The notes beneath the pieces were generated by a model that was not told where the DNA came from, made no database searches, and worked only from the letters and a program-made list of their open reading frames with translations. Source: Helicobacteraceae bacterium (GTDB taxonomy: Bacteria > Campylobacterota > Campylobacteria > Campylobacterales > Sulfurimonadaceae). Taken from it: DNA of 64,000 bases. The translations under genes and the position numbers were made by a program. Positions 62,848-64,000 of this stretch are shown one piece after another. The stretch is taken from the NCBI GenBank assembly GCA_027063225.1, contig JAMOSG010000034.1, positions 1 through 64,000 on the forward strand. Direction: 5' to 3'. The first letter of the stretch is position 1. The number at the start of each line of letters is the position of its first letter.

Positions 62848-64000
62848 TATGCAATATGATATTTTAATAATTGGAGCAGGTGCAAGTGCATTAAGTAGTG
62901 CCTTATTTGCAAAGCAAGAGGGTCTAAGTGTCGCTTTAGTTACCAAAGAGTTTCCAACAAGAGCACAAACTTCCATGGCTCAAGGTGGTATTAATGCTGC
63001 ACTTGGCAAAGATGATACTATAGAACTACATATAGAAGATACTTTAAAATCATCTCATGCTTTAGCTGACGAAAAGATGGTACAACACCTCTGCCAAAGT
63101 GCCCCAGAAGCAATTAAATGGCTCGATAGTATAGGGGTGTGTTTTTCACGTACACCTGATGGAGAGATTGCTCAGCGTAAACTTGGAGGTGCAAAACACC
63201 CTCGTGCTTGTTATGCACAAGATTATACAGGATTAAAAATTCTTCATACACTTTATGACCAAGTAAATAAAGAAAATATCGATATTTTTAACCAAAGATT
63301 TCTTCTTGATATAATCACAAAAGAGCAAAAAGTAATTGGGGCAACTTTTTTAAATATGAGAAACTCCCAAGTGGAAACTTTTAGCGCTAAAAGTGTTATT
63401 GTAGCAACAGGAGGGTATGCAAAAATTTATGGCAAACACTCCACAAACTCAAAAAGCTCAACAGGTGATGGTTTAGTAGCTGCCTATAAAGCTGGTGCAA
63501 TACTAAGTAACTTGGAGTTTGTACAGTTCCATCCAACAGCTTTAAAAAACTCCTCTATTTTAATAAGTGAGAGTGCAAGGGGTGCTGGAGGGTATTTAGT
63601 AGATAATAATGGAGAAAGATTTTGCGATGAACTGCGTCCACGTGATGAAGTGAGCCGTGCTATTTATGAGCAGATGAAAAAAAGTGATGTTTTTTTGGAT
63701 CTACGCCATTTAGATAAAGAGTTTATAGAAGAATCCCTCCCACAAGAGCAAAAACTAGCAAAACTTTATGAGGATATAGATTTAACGCAAGAGCTTATCC
63801 CAATAAAACCAGCAGCACACTATAGTATGGGTGGAATTGAGGTAGATGCAAACTCACAAACAAATATAGAGGGGCTTTTTAGTGTTGGTGAGTGTGCAAA
63901 CCATAATGTTCATGGTGCAAATCGCCTTGGTGGAAACTCCCTTTTAGAGCTAATTGTATTTGGTAAAGATGTTGCAAAAGGTGCAGCAAGTTATGCAAAA
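62848..64000 (+). CDS. Succinate dehydrogenase/fumarate reductase-type flavoprotein (partial)
   Basis: The first 384 codons are in the window; the gene runs off the right edge. AGGA precedes the ATG. The FAD-binding start is YDILIIGAGASALSSALFAK, then TKEFPTRAQTSMAQGGINAA (covalent-FAD-type SdhA/FrdA pattern), RTPDGEIAQRKLGGAKHPRA, HTLYDQ, QFHPTALKNSSILISESARG, GERFCDELRPRDEVSRAI, and HYSMGGIEVDANSQT. These fit the Sdh/Frd flavoprotein family better than L-aspartate oxidase (NadB), which is the main alternative. Whether it is a membrane-bound or soluble enzyme depends on genes beyond the window. Confidence 0.78.

Overview
The window is low-GC chromosomal DNA from a motile member of the Campylobacterota (formerly Epsilonproteobacteria), most likely a Sulfurimonas-like genus. 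The evidence is: flagellin N-termini of the MGFRINTN type; tandem flagellins with sigma-28 and sigma-54 promoters; Maf (DUF115) motility factors; the order flgB-flgC-fliE-ftsI known from Helicobacter; and many TTG/GTG starts. Genes are densely packed, with frequent ATGA, TAATG and TAGTG overlaps.

Region by region. 1-1200 is accessory and decaying: the N-terminus of an IS transposase, the 3' remnant of an outer-membrane beta-barrel gene, and an antitoxin next to a frameshifted RelE/ParE-type toxin. It lies beside a four-tRNA operon (Gly, Leu, Cys, Ser; 1202-1605). 1748-9794 is housekeeping: ilvD, thrS, infC, panE, a coiled-coil membrane protein, asnB and a DMT exporter. 9836-12573 holds a PhnD-like binding protein overlapping a diguanylate cyclase. 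12616-17542 holds a SpoU methyltransferase, a RodZ-like protein, a periplasmic protein, an aminotransferase and hom. A second tRNA operon (Pro, His, Arg, Arg, Leu) follows at 17655-18178, then an NSS transporter, thiG and small proteins.

21616-32649 centres on the flagellar filament: two Maf proteins, a minus-strand cluster of YfiR-like protein, TonB-dependent receptor and CHASE8-HAMP-SpoIIE phosphatase behind glyQ, then flaB and flaA. 32814-40433 holds topA, a phosphoesterase, bioB, an antiporter, purM and priA, followed by two pseudopilin genes. 41480-57509 is flagellar with inserts: flgB, flgC, fliE, ftsI; panC, prfB, an orphan lipoprotein, an HTH/coiled-coil protein and a YajQ protein; then a degenerate hybrid kinase, fliK, flgD and two hook-protein genes. 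57565-64000 holds purT, a Uma2 protein, a 2-hydroxyacid dehydrogenase, a small membrane protein, a dihaem peroxidase that seems to start at AUU, a PAS sensor coupled to it, and a truncated Sdh/Frd-type flavoprotein.

The most unusual signals are: (1) the YfiR-TonB receptor-phosphatase operon, in which the output of a YfiN-like sensor appears to be a PP2C-type phosphatase rather than a diguanylate cyclase; (2) the dihaem peroxidase/PAS pair with a non-canonical start; (3) layered flagellar control, with sigma-28 for flaA, sigma-54 for flaB, flgB and flgE, a flaA leader hairpin with a GGA loop, and a hairpin masking the fliK ribosome site; (4) a hybrid kinase whose phosphoacceptor His is Gln. 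All functions are inferred from sequence reading alone; no database search was run.
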